Assembly (NCBI RefSeq): GCF_045679555.1
Contig: NC_092094.1
Location: 31,216,552 to 31,280,551 of the forward strand
Source: Salvelinus alpinus
Taxonomy: Eukaryota; Chordata; Actinopteri; Salmoniformes; Salmonidae
DNA: 64,000 bases
Reading direction: 5' to 3'
The notes under the pieces are model-generated. The model saw only the letters and a list, made by a program, of their open reading frames with translations. It made no database searches and had not been told where the DNA came from. Position numbers and translations under genes: made by a program. Below are positions 14,983 to 27,373 of the stretch, piece by piece; position 1 is the stretch's first letter; every line of letters starts with the position of its first letter.

Positions 14983-15078
14983 ATTCCTGTAATCTTATTA
15001 TGCTGTTCACGTAGATGGCAGAGTGTGTTGCTATGGCGGTTGCTATAGGGCTAGGTGGTCCCGTCGAGCATACATCAC

Positions 15079-15572
15079 AGCTAGACTTCTTCTCTGATAC
15101 CTGGCAATGAAGATATGTGTTCTCCCCGTTTTATAGCTAGACTTCAGCTCTGATACCTGGCAAGGAAGTAATGTGTTCTCCCCGTTTTATAGCTAGACTT
15201 CAGCTCTGATACCTGGCAATGAAGTGATGTGTTCTCCCCGTTTTATAGCTAGACTTCTTCTCTGATACCTGGCAATGAAGTGATGTGTTCTCCCCGTTTT
15301 ATAGCTAGACTCCAGCTCTGATACCTGGCAATGAAGTGATGTGTTCTCCCCGTTTTATAGCTAGACTTCAGCTCTGATACCTGGCAATGAAGTGATGTGT
15401 TCTCCCCGTTTTATAGCTAGACTTCTTCTCTGATACCTGGCAATGAAGTGATGTGTTCTCCCCGTTTTATAGCCAGACTCCAGCTCTGATACCTGGCAAT
15501 GAAGTGATGTGTTCTCCCTGTTTTATAGCTAGACTCCAGCTCTGATACCTGGCAATGAAGTGATGTGTTCTC
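15079..15572. repeat. 56-bp minisatellite, about 9 copies
   Basis: Nine tandem units with period 56 start at 15079 and 15135 and continue to 15527. Each begins agctagactt, contains gatacctggcaatgaag and ends gttctccccgttttat. Two subtypes differ at one block (cagctc versus cttctc) and recur roughly every third unit, so amplification also occurred in multi-unit blocks. It is non-coding. Confidence 0.95.
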
Positions 15573-15587
15573 CATGTTTCTCCTCAC

Positions 15588-16142
15588 CTCCTTTAACCCC
15601 TCATCCTCTCTCTGTCCTCCTGCTTACCTACATTAACCCCTCAGCCTCTATCTGTCCTCCTGCTTACCTACATTAACCCCTCAGCCTCTCTCTGTCCTCC
15701 TGCTTACCTACATCAACCCCTCAGCCTCTATCTGTCCTCCTGCTTACCTACATTAACCCCTCAGCCTCTCTCTGTCCTCCTGCTTACCTACATTAACCCC
15801 TCAGCCTCTATCTGTCCTCCTGCTTACCTACATTAACCCCTCAGCCTCTCTCTGTCCTCCTGCTTACCTACATTAACCCCTCATCCTCTCTCTGTCCTCC
15901 TGCTTACCTACATTAACCCCTCAGCCTCTATCTGTCCTCCTGCTTACCTACATTAAGCCCTCAGCCTCTATCTGTCCTCCTGCTTACCTACATTAACCCC
16001 TCAGCCTCTATCTGTCCTCCTGCTTACCTACATTAACCCCTCAGCCTCTCTCTGTCCTCCTGCTTACCTACATTAACCCCTCAGCCTCTATCTGTCCTCC
16101 TGCTTACCTACATTAACCCCTCAGCCTCTCTCTGTCCTCCTG
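15588..16142. repeat. 40-bp minisatellite with 80-bp alternating dimer
   Basis: About 14 units of 40 bp contain cattaacccctcagcctct, tgtcctcctgcttaccta. Units largely alternate between cctcta and cctctc, giving an 80-bp dimer as the amplified unit over much of the array. The first units carry tcatcc in place of tcagcc. The array is pyrimidine-rich on this strand and non-coding. Confidence 0.95.
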
Positions 16143-18703
<2,561 letters not shown>

Positions 18704-18981
18704 AGTTTTTTCGCTGTGGGACGTGAAAGGGGCACGCTGCCGACCCCCCAAGTTCATACGAAAACTGTCCTGGAGGTACCTGGCCTACTGGCAGCCAACA
18801 CTGTTTCCTGACCTTCCTTGGGAACCACTGAGACAAGGTAAGGGCAGGGTTAACACTGATCCTCTTCCTGGTTTGTATCCAATGAAAGCAGAACACTCAC
18901 TCGCTTCCTGGTTTCTGTCCAATCAGGCTCTTCGGTGGAGCAGCGAGCAGGATCATCTGAAGGCACGGCAGAGAGGCAAGA

Positions 18982-19186
18982 CAGGTTGGGGTGGGCAACT
19001 CGAGTCCTCGTGGGCTTGATTGGTCACACTTTTTCTCCATCCCTTGCAAACACAGCTGATTAATCAAATTGCATTCTAAACTGAAGATCATAATGAGGTG
19101 ATTATTGGAGTCAGGTGTGTTATTTGCGGCTGGGGAAAAACTATGACACCAATCAGGCCCTTGAGGACTGGAACTGCCCACCCCTG
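18982..19186. mobile_element. hAT-like MITE inside the photolyase-like coding region
   Basis: A roughly 205-bp element with imperfect inverted ends: it starts caggttggggtgggcaac and ends ctgcccacccctg, followed inward by ctcgagtcctcg and ttgaggactgg, which pair with each other. It has no ORF. The ends resemble non-autonomous hAT elements (CAGGGGTGGGCAA type). I could not find a clean 8-bp target duplication, perhaps because flanking exon sequence was also lost. Confidence 0.7.
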
Positions 19187-19614
19187 CGTATAGTAGACAG
19201 CTGTGGCTGACTGAATGGATGAACAACTATATGAGATGATGAACAACTATCTTTCCTCATAGTTTACCTCTATCTACCATGGCAGGAAGGATACTGCTGG
19301 TTCCAGGTGAAACACACACACCAGAATATAGAGCTGTAGAGCTTTGTCTGTTAATTCACATTTTACTGTGTGTGTAGGACACCCTGGTAGATGCTGACAT
19401 GGCCATAGATGCCGTGATGTGGCAGAATGGAGGCATGTGTGGTCTGGACCACTGGAACTTTGTCATGCATCCTGTTGACACGGCCATGACCTGTGACCCT
19501 AACGGAAGTTACGCCAGGACGTGGTGCCCTGAGTTGGCTGCTGTGCCTGATGACTTCATACACAAACCCTGTAAGTGTCCAGCCTCCATGCTGCGCCGAA
19601 CCGGTGAGACAAGA

Positions 19615-19770
19615 GCACCAGCCTTATCCTAACCTATACCCTTACCATAGTTACCCTTATCTTACCAGATTTACCCTAACCTCATTGTAATAACCTTACC
19701 CTAGCCTTAACCTAACCTTACCGTAGTTACCATAACCCTACTATAGCCTTACGCCTAAGTTAACTCAACT
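19615..19770. repeat. Degenerate CCTTA/CCCTAA-rich tract in an intron
   Basis: The intron after 19603 is dominated by short, irregular motifs such as cctaacc, ccttacc, ttaccctaacc and cataaccc. It resembles a decayed telomere-like (CCCTAA) or CCTTA simple repeat, but no long perfect run survives. Confidence 0.5.
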
Positions 19771-20539
19771 CTCACGTGTTTCTCTGTATAGAATTGTGAG
19801 TGTTACACTTCCCTTATTACTCTACACTGACAGATCTGGAGGAAAGGAGCCACTCTCTGCAGGACGTGAAGTTGGTGAGGAGGCATTTTGGGGAGTACGT
19901 GGACCCCCGTTCGGGGTGCGACCTGGCCCCCCCCCGGTCTTGGAGGCCCTGGGTGTGCATCAACTCACTGCTTCTATTGTATCGTGTCTCATGAGTGGTC
20001 CTCGGTACTGTTTTTCCTGTTTGATTTCTTTCCTTGCCTAAATGTTTTTTTTTATGCCTTGAGCCATTTTATAATGGTGTATTTTATGTACAAATGTGAA
20101 TTTTGCTAAATTGAGTGAGTGACAACTTCTCTCTCAGGGAGGCGTGGTCAACACAGATAGGCAGTTCCTCCCGCATGGAGTTCAAACACCAATCAAACGA
20201 TCCAGACCCGGACGCTGCCTCTAACCCCCATGTGAGTCGCAGGCGGGATGAGACGATCACCTTCCTGAACCAGACAGACTTCATGGCCAGCATGATGAAC
20301 GAGGGGAGGGAGAGACAGGAGAGAGACCAGAGAAAGTTAGAGGGACTGGCACACCCCCATATGGCCCGGGGAAGGGTTAGGAGGACCCCTGCTGCTAAGG
20401 CCAGGTTATCCTCTGTGCCTGGGGGAGTGGCTACGTTTCACAGATGACCGAGAGGGCAGAGGTTAAAGATCAGCCAAAGACTACACTGATAGAACTGTTG
20501 CAAAACTGGGTACCACATCATGGGTTAGAGGTTAAGGGT

Positions 20540-20665
20540 ACACCTAGTCAGTTGTACAACTGAATGCATTCAACTGCAATGTGTCTTCCGCATTTAACAC
20601 AAACTCCTCTGAATCAGAGGTGTGGGGGGGGCTGCCTTAATCGACATCCATGTCATCGGTGCGGG
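20540..20665. repeat. Interspersed repeat fragment
   Basis: The block with agtcagttgtacaactgaat, tgtcttccgcatttaac and ggctgccttaatcgacatcc matches, from memory, a high-copy salmonid interspersed repeat. It is short, non-coding and lies just past the photolyase-like gene. Confidence 0.55.
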
Positions 20666-21185
20666 ACCAGTGTGGTTAGTCTGTGTAACAAGGAAAAACT
20701 GTTGTTTACATTTTAGTCCTTTACCAGTCATAATTCAGTAATGCAGGCTGAATCAACTGCAAGCACTGCTACTAGGTGTCATTGTGTTCCAAGTGCAATA
20801 TTTGTACGAAGGAATTCAAGCGAAAATATAATAAACATTAATGAAAGATACAATCTTTAAGTGCTGTCTTTCCAAAACTAGTATCAGAGGCTACACAGAC
20901 ATCGCAGTGAAAGTACTCAGGGGGGGATGAAGTGGACAGGACTTGCACTAAGTAAACACACAAGGAAGTGCAAGTCAAGAGTTTTATTTTTATGTAATCT
21001 TCATAGTGCCAGTACATGCTGTGCATACAGATGCACAACAACATACAGTAGAAACCAGCCTGCTCTAGATCCAAAGTGCTTTATTATTAGCCCTTCCCCC
21101 TCCCCTACCAGATGGACTGATCCAGACAGCTGTATTTGATAGTGCAATTCTGAGGACTATTTTTCCCAGTAGTGTTCAGACTTGA

Positions 21186-21398
21186 TGCTGCATTCATAAC
21201 CAAGTGGGAAGGTGGTATTTACCACATACAACTGGGAAAAATCCACTTAAACCCCCCTACAACTCATAATTACTAGTGGGAAACTCGTCTATCATCCCAT
21301 TTCTCAACGAGTTAAAAGCATGTGAATACATCCAACTGGTATTTACGATTTCACAACTGGTATAATTAACACCTTCTCACTTAATTATGAATGCAGCA
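21186..21398. mobile_element. Palindromic MITE
   Basis: It starts tgctgcattcataaccaagt, followed by gggaaggtg. It ends caccttctcacttaattatg then aatgcagca, the near-perfect reverse complement. About 210 bp with no ORF, so a fold-back MITE of unassigned superfamily. It lies downstream of the gcsh stop codon, possibly in its 3' UTR. Confidence 0.7.
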
Positions 21399-21894
21399 TA
21401 AGTTCCTCATCCCCTGTGCTTGGGGAAGGCTTTGAGTGGAAGACTGAGGATTAATCTTAAAAAAGTATTTTCCTCAATTCTTTTGTGTACTTTACTCCTC
21501 AAAACATCAAAATGAAACCCTCTAATGTTTTAAGGAGGTGGAGAAAGGACACAAGGAATCAAGGATAAGACTTGAGATTCAGCCAGAGAATGCATCAGGA
21601 CTCGAACAGTATCACTCTACATCAGCCATGTATAGTACATCATGCCACATGTGTAAGACATTTGCTCCCAGCATCCCCATTAGGTCATAGTCATTACCAA
21701 TACACTAAAGACTTAACATTCAGACCACAATAACACTGGCAAGTCAATATGGATGAGCTCTGCTGCTCCTCTGGTGTTTCTGGTAGTTTCCCGGTGTAGT
21801 GTCACATCTGACTCCCGGCACAACTGGTGCACTTCCTCTCTAGTAGGGATTGCTAGGCAGGTGAGGGGGTGATAAGGGTTGCGTCTAGGCGGTG

Positions 21895-24800
21895 CTAGTC
21901 TTCTATGGATCTGATGTATCTCTCATAAGCCTTCTCATCCATCAGAGCATCCAGCTCCTTAGGGTTAGCAATGGTCATCTTCATCAGCCATCCTGTCCCA
22001 GCAAGGATTAGAAGTCAGAGGTGAGCCTAGTCACAGGCCTTGTTTGAATATTATTTCTAAAATAATCACTGATATGTGTATTTGTGTGCATGTCAAGAAT
22101 GCGTGTAGACTAGTGTATGCATATAGAGTGAGCTCAAAGTATTAGGACGGTGACAATTTTGTTTTGGCTCTGTACTCCAGCAATTTGGATTTGAAATGAT
22201 ACAACTACTATGAGGTTAAACTGCAGACTGTCAGTTTTAATTTGAGTTTTTTTTCATCCAACACCTAATTTGGCAACCTTTCCTTCCAGTTCTCTGCTGC
22301 CAGTGACCTGCCAGTGAATTGCAAAAATCGCTGAAGTTGGAGACTTATTTCCCTCACCAACTTTAAACATCAACTATCTGAGCAGCTAACCGATCGCTGC
22401 AGCTGTACATAGTCCATCTGTAAATAGCCCACCCAATCTACCTACCTCATCCCCATACTGTTTTATTTTATTTACTTTTCTGCTCTTTTGCACACCAGTA
22501 TCTCTACTTGCACATCATCATCTGCTCATTTATCACTCCAGTGTTAATCTGCTAAATTGTAATTGTTCGCTCCTATGGCCTATTTATTGCCTACCTCCTC
22601 ATGCATTTTGCACACACTGTATATAGACTCTTTTTTTTCTACTGTGTCATTGATTTGTTTATTGTTTATTCCATGTGTAACTCTGTGTTGTTGTTGTCTG
22701 TGTCACACTGCTTTGCTTTATCTTGGCCAGGTCGCAGTTGCAAATGAGAACTTGTTCTCAACAAGCCTACCTGGTTAAATAAAGGTGAAAAAAAAACATT
22801 AAAAAAAGTCCATATTGGTAGACCGTTTGGAAATTACTTAACTTTTTGTACACATTTAAGTCATTTAGCAGACGCTCTTATCCAGAGCGACTTACAAATT
22901 GGTGCATTCACCTTATGATATCCAGTGGAACAACCACTTTACAATAGTGCATCTAACTCTTTTAAGGGGGGGGGGGGGGTTAGAAGGATTACTTTATCCT
23001 ATCCTAGGTATTCCTTAAAGAGGTGGGGTTTCAGGTGTCTCCGGAAGGTGGTGATTGACTCCGCTGACCTGGCGTCGTGAGGGAGTTTGTTCCACCATTG
23101 GGGTGCCAGAGCAGCGAACAGTTTTGACTGGGCTGAGCGGGAACTGTACTTCCTCAGAGGTAGGGAGGCGAGCAGGCCAGAGGTGGATGAACGCAGTGCC
23201 CTTGTTTGGGTGTAGGGCCTGATCAGAGCCTGAAGGTACGGAGTCTCCCCCCCCCCCCCCCATTTTAGGGGACCAAAAGTACTGGGACAAATTCACCTGT
23301 GTATTAAAGTAGTCAAAAGTTAAGTATTTGGTCCTATATTCACAACACGCAATGACTACATCAAGCTTGTGACTACAAATTTGTTGGATGCATTTGTTGT
23401 TTGTTTTGGTTGTGTTTGAGATTATTTTGTGCCCAATAGAAATGAATGGTAAATAACAGTCATTTTGGAGTGACTTTTATTGTAAATAAGAATATATGTT
23501 TCTAAACTCTCCTACATTAATGTGGATGCTACCATGATTACGGATAATCCTGAATGAATTGTGAATAATAAGTGAGAAAGCTACAGAAGCACAAATTTCT
23601 TGTATATTTGTGCGTCTAACAAATGCTGTCATTTCTAAACAGTTCACCCGATATGGATGAAAATACCCTCAAATTAAAACGGACAGTCTGCACTCTAACC
23701 TCAGTCGTTGTATCACTTCAAATTCAAAGTTATGGAGTACAGAGCCAAAACAGGAAAAAAAAGTGTCACTGTCCCAATACTTTTGGAGCTCACTGTATGT
23801 CTGCGGACGGGTGTGTGTGCTCACCGTCTTTGTAGCAGGACTTGTTGACGAGGCCGGGGTTGTCTGCCAGGAGTGTGTTGACCTCTGTGACTTCCCCGGT
23901 TAGAGGAGAGTACAGCTCACTGGCTGCCTTCACACTCTCCAATGCTCCAAATTCATCTAAAAAGAGGACAGCGATATGCCAGGTCATGAACAGGTCTTGA
24001 GGAAGGTAAGATTTACTAGTATAACCCAAGATGACCAGCGTCATGTTACCATCCACACAAGTCTGTAGGGTAGTAACGGCTGCTTACCAGTCTGTGCCAG
24101 CTGTGTGCCAACCTCTGGTAGTCCACAGTACACCACATCTCCTAGAGCCTCCTGCAGGACACAGATTTAGATTTGACCAATTAAATGAGATGTGTCAGTC
24201 CCAACCACACTGATGATCCATGATGTGTTGGAAGCGTCACAACATATACTAACAGTGGGTTGGTAAGAAGACCACAGGTCCCAATGGGGCTCTTAAAGAG
24301 ATTCTCCGGTATTTGTGTATACTTTTTAGCCAGTAGTTCTGAAATTAACACTCACAAGACAAAAGTGGTCCACGAAAATTGCATACTAGGTCACGTATGT
24401 GCAACACATCATTGCTCCCTCTCTGCTATGTCCACCCTGCAAACTCATTGGATAACGCTGGGCAGGCCTTTTGTTAGTTGTCACTCAACTGCGAGGGGCT
24501 GAAGCTCATTGGCTACAACTCTAATTGTTGTAGTGAAAATGGCATGGCACAGATTCAAGAAAAGTCACTTTCATGGCTAATTGAAGTAAGACTAATTTTG
24601 CATGTATGAACTACACATTGACACATCCAGCCCAAAGCAGGTTTAAATAATTTCTTTGTCACTCAAGTACCGAAACATGTCTTTAAGAACCAGTGGTAGC
24701 ATGCCTCGAGAACAACCCACCTGAGCAAATTTGCTGATGCCAACCGTCCCTACCTCTCCCTCTACTCGTATCCATTCGTGTTTGTCTGTGAATTTAAGAG

Positions 24801-25162
24801 CTGTGGAATTCAGGTGAAAATTGCAATTAGTTCGAGTAGTTACACATAAGTTGACAAACCTAAAAACAGTTTAGTCTACTTCTAATCTACAATCTTAGCT
24901 AACTAACTACGTTATGTCCGTGCTATGCAAAACAAGAACGTCCTTGTTATGAACTAGCTAACGTTAGCGTGTTAGCTAGCCACCTGTGTTGCGAGGTCCA
25001 CAACCAAGTACCTGATGAGAGTCGGGTGGTAGTGAACAGAGTCCGTAGTACATATGCCCTTGATACCATCCGAGAGGGAGTTAGCTGTGCCGAACTGTAG
25101 AGAAAGGGCATGGCAGAGGTAAAGTTGGAAGACAAGCAACGTATCATTACACACGTAGCCAT
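21895..25162 (-). CDS. gcsh: Glycine cleavage system H protein, mitochondrial
   Basis: Five exons on the minus strand: 25162-25012, 24800-24721, 24151-24088, 23956-23825 and 21992-21895. All introns are GT/AG and all phases agree, summing to 525 nt (174 aa plus stop); human GCSH is 173 aa. The product is the lipoyl carrier of the mitochondrial glycine cleavage complex, shuttling the aminomethyl group between the P, T and L proteins. Exon 1 gives a Ser/Thr/Arg-rich presequence starting [12 protein letters not shown]; this Met was preferred over an in-frame upstream Met because it gives the family length. The mature part starts [15 protein letters not shown]. The lipoylation lysine lies in [16 protein letters not shown] (exon 4). 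The C-terminus is [17 protein letters not shown] and [11 protein letters not shown]. Candidate poly(A) signals (AATAAA on this strand) are at 21085-21080 and 20988-20983. The protein looks intact. Confidence 0.95.
22371..22797 (+). repeat. LINE-like 3' tail nested in a DNA transposon
   Basis: It ends with agttgcaaatgagaacttgttc, caacaagcctacctggttaa, ataaaggtg and an A-rich tail, the typical 3' end of a common fish L2/CR1-like LINE. It is 5'-truncated and non-coding. Confidence 0.6.
22860..23275. repeat. Teleost-wide interspersed repeat with G and C runs
   Basis: It begins tcatttagcagacgctctta and tccagagcgacttaca, a block found in very many fish genomes, and continues through gtgattgactccgctgacct to gatcagagcctgaaggta. 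A G run (22966-22979) and a C run (23248-23261) are probable assembly-sensitive sites. It lies inside the element at 22126-23795. Confidence 0.6.
24293..24686. mobile_element. TTAA-flanked MITE in gcsh intron 2
   Basis: The ends are cttaaagagattctccggta and the inverted gtaccgaaacatgtctttaag, with TTAA at both borders as in piggyBac-type insertions. About 394 bp without an ORF. It lies between the exon beginning at 24721 and the exon ending at 24151. Confidence 0.65.
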
Positions 25163-26631
25163 TTTCGTCGCGTCTTTACAACTGCAGTGGCTGTCGCGTT
25201 TATTAGACGTCATCATCACGGATGCCACTTGGGGCGCTTACAGCAGGGCACAAAGTGGTGGAAGTTCGGATACAAATGTACTTGTGGCGTTCCATTGTGT
25301 TATGTAAGAAAATGCATGTTTGTATTACATGTAGAATACAGATCGGACTACATCCACAGAGTAAAATATTAATACTTTATTTTTTTTCAATATGGTCAAT
25401 GGGATTAGTGGAGAGAGGCTACTGGGGAAAGAAAGAGAATGGGAGAGAAAGAGACTGTAAGTGAGAATTAAATAGGCTTTGCTGGTCCAATCCCTCAGCA
25501 ACTGTCACAAGCACTAACCATCTGCAGATGATGTTCCTGAAAATGCCCCAAGCAACCCAGTCACTCTCCCCTCAGTCAATGGTTTCAGCAGAGCACAGAG
25601 TTACATTTAGGTAACCTGCTACAAAATACAGTCTAAGACTGATAACACACACCCCTCACCATGGAGATACTGGGAAAGTGTGTTTTACAGCTCTCCACCC
25701 CCAACCCTTCCCTCCGCCCCTTCTCTATCACTGAACTCTCACTGCCTCTCTCATCTCTCCCTCCAGCCAGTTGCCCCTCCTGCTTTAATTCCTCCAATCC
25801 TCTTTGTAGGACTGACGTCTACTACTGTCACAAACAGAGCTAAGCCAGGAGAGGAGGAAAAATAGGCTGGTAGTCTCAGGAACAAACTCCTCTCACATTT
25901 CCACTAGCTCAGCTCTCAAAGCTCTCCAGGCCTTAGGGGGGCTGATCTACCCTCCCAGCTCCCTCTCCCTTTTGGGACTCACCACCCTGCCTGAGACCGA
26001 AGGACATCCAGGGGACACTCATTCAGCCTCACCCAGGACCTAGGATTTCAGCTCACTGCAACTGTATCCTCCTCAGAGGACTCCTGAGCCTGCAGCGTGA
26101 CCCACCCTCCCTACTTCTGTCTAACGAAGAGAGAGGTAGTTCTCCATCTTTCTGTACATCAGTCTCAGGAACACCAGAGCTCCCACTTTTAGGCCTTATC
26201 TCCCATAGACTGTATCTGCAGAGAGACAGGAGAACACCCCAGAGACAGGAGGATTTAGAGGAGGGCTATTTAATTGACACACAGTTGTGAGACAGCAGCA
26301 CTCGTGTCAGCAGTGTGTTAGAGAAAGAACACACTCTGGGGAAGTCTGTTCTAGTGGCGTTGGGTGTGCAGGTGTCCGTGATATGCCAGGTGTGTGTGAA
26401 TGAGGCATTGTAATTGTAAGGCATTGAATGTGCATGTGAGACTTGATAGAGGCCTCAAGTGTGTCAGAGGCATTGGTTGTGTATGTGTGTGAGAGGTCAG
26501 TCAGGTTGTGTGTATGAGTGTGTGTGTGAAAGGGATCAGTCAGGTCTGTGTGTGTGTGTGTGAAAGGGGTCAGTCAGGTCTGTGTGTGTGAGACGACAAC
26601 CGTGGAGGCCTTAGCCCTGGATTTCTCAGAG
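25163..26631. promoter_or_regulatory. Divergent gcsh / impdh1 exon A intergenic region
   Basis: About 1.5 kb separates the gcsh start (minus) from the impdh1 exon A start (plus). It therefore should contain the gcsh promoter and the promoter of the exon A transcripts. There is no clear TATA box. A GT-rich stretch at 26488-26595 contains three copies of ggtcagtcaggt spaced by TG runs. A GGATTA (CRX/OTX-type) hexamer lies at 25402, which chance alone could explain. Confidence 0.45.
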
Positions 26632-26879
26632 ATGGAGGGTCAAGGCTACGACCGGTTTGGTGAGCTTGAGCAAGACACCTACCAGATCGACTACCGCCGT
26701 ATAGTTGGTGACACTGAGCCTGCCAGGCCGCGCCTCTCGCCCCGTGAAGGGGAACACACACACCCCAACTCCAACCCTCGTGGAGCCTACACGCACACCA
26801 ACCCTCACGGCCACGGGCACGAGACGGCCGCACAGAGATACAGTGCCACACGCATCCAAGCCGGATACGAACCTGAAAG
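26632..26879 (+). CDS. impdh1: impdh1 alternative first coding exon (exon A, retinal isoforms)
   Basis: ATG at 26632 (cagagATGG context) opens an 82-codon exon starting MEGQGYDRFGELEQDTYQ, with a His/Pro/Asn-rich middle and ending HETAAQRYSATRIQAGYEPE. It ends in phase 2 at AG|gtgagc. Spliced to 35654 it reads [14 protein letters not shown]. Human IMPDH1 exon A, as I know it, also starts MEG and contains HETAAQRYSA and QAGYEPES directly before MADYLISGG, so this is its orthologue. It adds 83 residues here against about 49 in human; the extra length is in the low-complexity middle. In mammals exon A marks photoreceptor transcripts; retinal use here is inferred from that homology. Confidence 0.88.
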
Positions 26880-27373
26880 GTGAGCCAGACACACACGCAC
26901 ACAGGTAACAAACAAAACTAGTCAGCCTATACCATTCGTCATCATCTAAACTCCAATTGCTCTAACCATCAGTCAACAACTAGGTCCTAGCTCGGTCCCA
27001 GGTGCCAGACCCCACTGGCCTAGTGAATTACTGGCTTTCATCTACATTAACGAACTACCAAACATCCATCTGCCAGTCAAGGTGTTTTCATTGACGTTGT
27101 CAGTGAGCTTTATAAATCCCAGTTAGCTGCTATCAGGAGACAGTGACGTAACTAAAGCCTCTTACCTGCTGCTTGACCGTCACACAGAGTGAAAGACTTT
27201 CCGTTGACAGGGTTATAGAGTCTGTAGGTTCATCAACATTTCCAGATTACAGAGCCAAGCTATTTATCTAATTGAAAGGTAAACAACCACACTGAAGGTA
27301 AATTAGTGTTGTTTTGATGTTATCCCCTATCCATTCATATCATTAGGCGCTGTAGAAAGACAACTACGTACAG
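26880..27373. other. impdh1 intron after exon A, left part
   Basis: About 490 bp between the exon A donor and the first Tc1-like element. No feature recognised. Confidence 0.5.

Larger units (their letters stand above)
18705..20447 (+). pseudogene. Photolyase/cryptochrome-family 3' exons, probably a broken gene
   Basis: Pieces of a photolyase/cryptochrome C-terminal FAD-binding domain lie in order. 18705-18837 encodes RPPKFIRKLSW and FPDLPWEPLR. 18927-18981 encodes RWSSEQDHLKA. 19188-19306 encodes QLWLTEWMNNYMR and LPWQEGYCWF. 19378-19603 encodes MWQNGGMCGLDHWNFVMHP and IHKPCKCPASMLRR. 19834 to about 19965 encodes DLEERSHSLQDV. About 20141-20447 is the last exon (RMEFKHQ, SRRRDETITFLN) ending in TGA. 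In the family this domain binds FAD for light-driven DNA repair or signalling. Signs of decay: a MITE splits the coding part at 18982, the frame breaks near 19240 at a small duplication of atgaacaactat, the Val-Asp-Ala-Ala-Met segment is missing, a conserved Trp is Cys in HKPCKC, the 18837/18927 junction is out of frame, and no 5' exons are visible. The exact subfamily (DASH, 6-4 or a plant-PPL-like type) is not settled. Candidate AATAAA at 20830. Confidence 0.7.
22126..23795. mobile_element. Long-TIR Tc1-type element without ORF, in gcsh intron 4
   Basis: Both ends are flanked by TA. The left end reads gagtgagctcaaagtattag and the right end reads cccaatacttttggagctca, its reverse complement. 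The inverted similarity runs about 130 bp inwards (ttttggctctgtactcca against ggagtacagagccaaaa). No transposase is left. Two unrelated repeats (22371-22797 and 22860-23275) are nested inside it, so it is old. Confidence 0.8.

Noticed and set aside
25402-25407. CRX/OTX GGATTA motif upstream of impdh1 exon A
   Set aside because: A single six-base match in about 1.5 kb is expected by chance, so it is not evidence of retinal control.
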